Shown here: piece after piece, positions 42,101 through 42,282 of the stretch
How positions within the stretch are numbered: the first letter of the stretch is position 1
How the letters are laid out: the number at the start of each line of letters is the position of its first letter
Assembly: GCA_025362315.1 (NCBI GenBank)
Contig: JANYGP010000003.1
Location: 1-42,282 of the forward strand
Length of the DNA: 42,282 nt
Source: Polaromonas sp.
GTDB lineage: Bacteria; Pseudomonadota; Gammaproteobacteria; Burkholderiales; Burkholderiaceae_C
Direction: 5' to 3'
Position numbers and translations under genes: made by a program
The notes under the pieces: generated by a model
Told to the model about the DNA's origin: nothing
The model's database searches: none
What the model saw: only the letters and a program-made list of their open reading frames with translations

Positions 42101-42282
42101 ATGATTTTTGGACTCGACTTCACCTCCCCACTGTTCTGGAGCGCGTTCGGCTCCATTGTTTTGGCGAACATTGTTTTGTCGGGCGACAACGCCGTGGTGA
42201 TTGCAATGGCTGCGAGGACACTCAAGCCCGAGCAGCGAAACAAGGCGATTTTTTGGGGCAGCGCTGCCGCCATCTTGATGCG
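42101..42282 (+). CDS. TerC-family integral membrane protein (start only; cut by window end)
   Basis: Sixty residues are visible: MIFGLDFTSPLFWSAFGSIV then LANIVLSGDNAVVIAMAART. The LSGDNAVVIAMA segment is the conserved acidic motif of TerC proteins, linked to metal efflux (notably Mn2+). GGAG lies 8-9 bases before the ATG. The remainder is beyond the window. Confidence 0.85.
   Translation, partial: MIFGLDFTSPLFWSAFGSIVLANIVLSGDNAVVIAMAARTLKPEQRNKAIFWGSAAAILM

Overview
The window reads as a chromosomal segment of a beta-proteobacterium of the order Burkholderiales, most likely family Comamonadaceae. This rests on protein similarity recalled from memory (PhaM, the recA-recX-sucC-sucD-terC order, type-2 ArgC) and on intergenic repeats typical of that family; no search was run. 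No rRNA, tRNA or CRISPR array was found.

Layout. 1-133: C-terminal end of an IS630-type transposase. 180-7470: VOC protein, the polyhydroxyalkanoate granule protein PhaM with a FIST-domain protein, an XRE regulator divergent from a CREST/alkaline-ceramidase-like membrane protein, an MFS-acyltransferase fusion and a small lipoprotein. 7495-12974 (minus): a compact cluster of tgt, a GT9 glycosyltransferase, GtrA, a GT39 glycosyltransferase and a YiiX/YaeF-like lipoprotein, probably one transcript joining tRNA modification to envelope glycan work. 13084-16893: a vapBC-like pair, rsmE, a mazEF-like pair, an MFS transporter and a YidB-like protein.

16.9-24.4 kb is an accessory island. It holds a UvrD-type helicase pseudogene; a TIR-domain gene overlapping a gene for a two-TM plus macro-domain protein, the architecture of a type II Thoeris anti-phage system, with the macro gene split by a -1 frameshift; two direct copies of a membrane-anchored Mrr-like nuclease gene with a topoisomerase-type zinc finger, each broken by a different lesion, and a third zinc-finger remnant; and three toxin-antitoxin pairs (AbrB/PIN, HicAB, RelB/YafQ). 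Short repeats with a GTCAGACT core punctuate this island.

24.6-33.4 kb: fasciclin-domain protein, SDR oxidoreductase, DUF3606 protein, two tandem PhoA-type alkaline phosphatases with a secreted protein behind a possible Pho box, and a TctD/TctE-like two-component system. 33.5-42.3 kb: MarR regulator, recA (possible LexA box), recX, a phd/PIN toxin-antitoxin pair, a TMEM165/GDT1 transporter, an orphan membrane-anchored beta-rich protein, argC, sucC, sucD and the start of a TerC-family gene.

Six toxin-antitoxin modules lie in 42 kb. Roughly ten copies of a ~50 bp AT-rich intergenic repeat are scattered through the window, and other repeat families appear to have entered coding sequences in frame (GT39, possibly GT9) or expanded there (histidine kinase).
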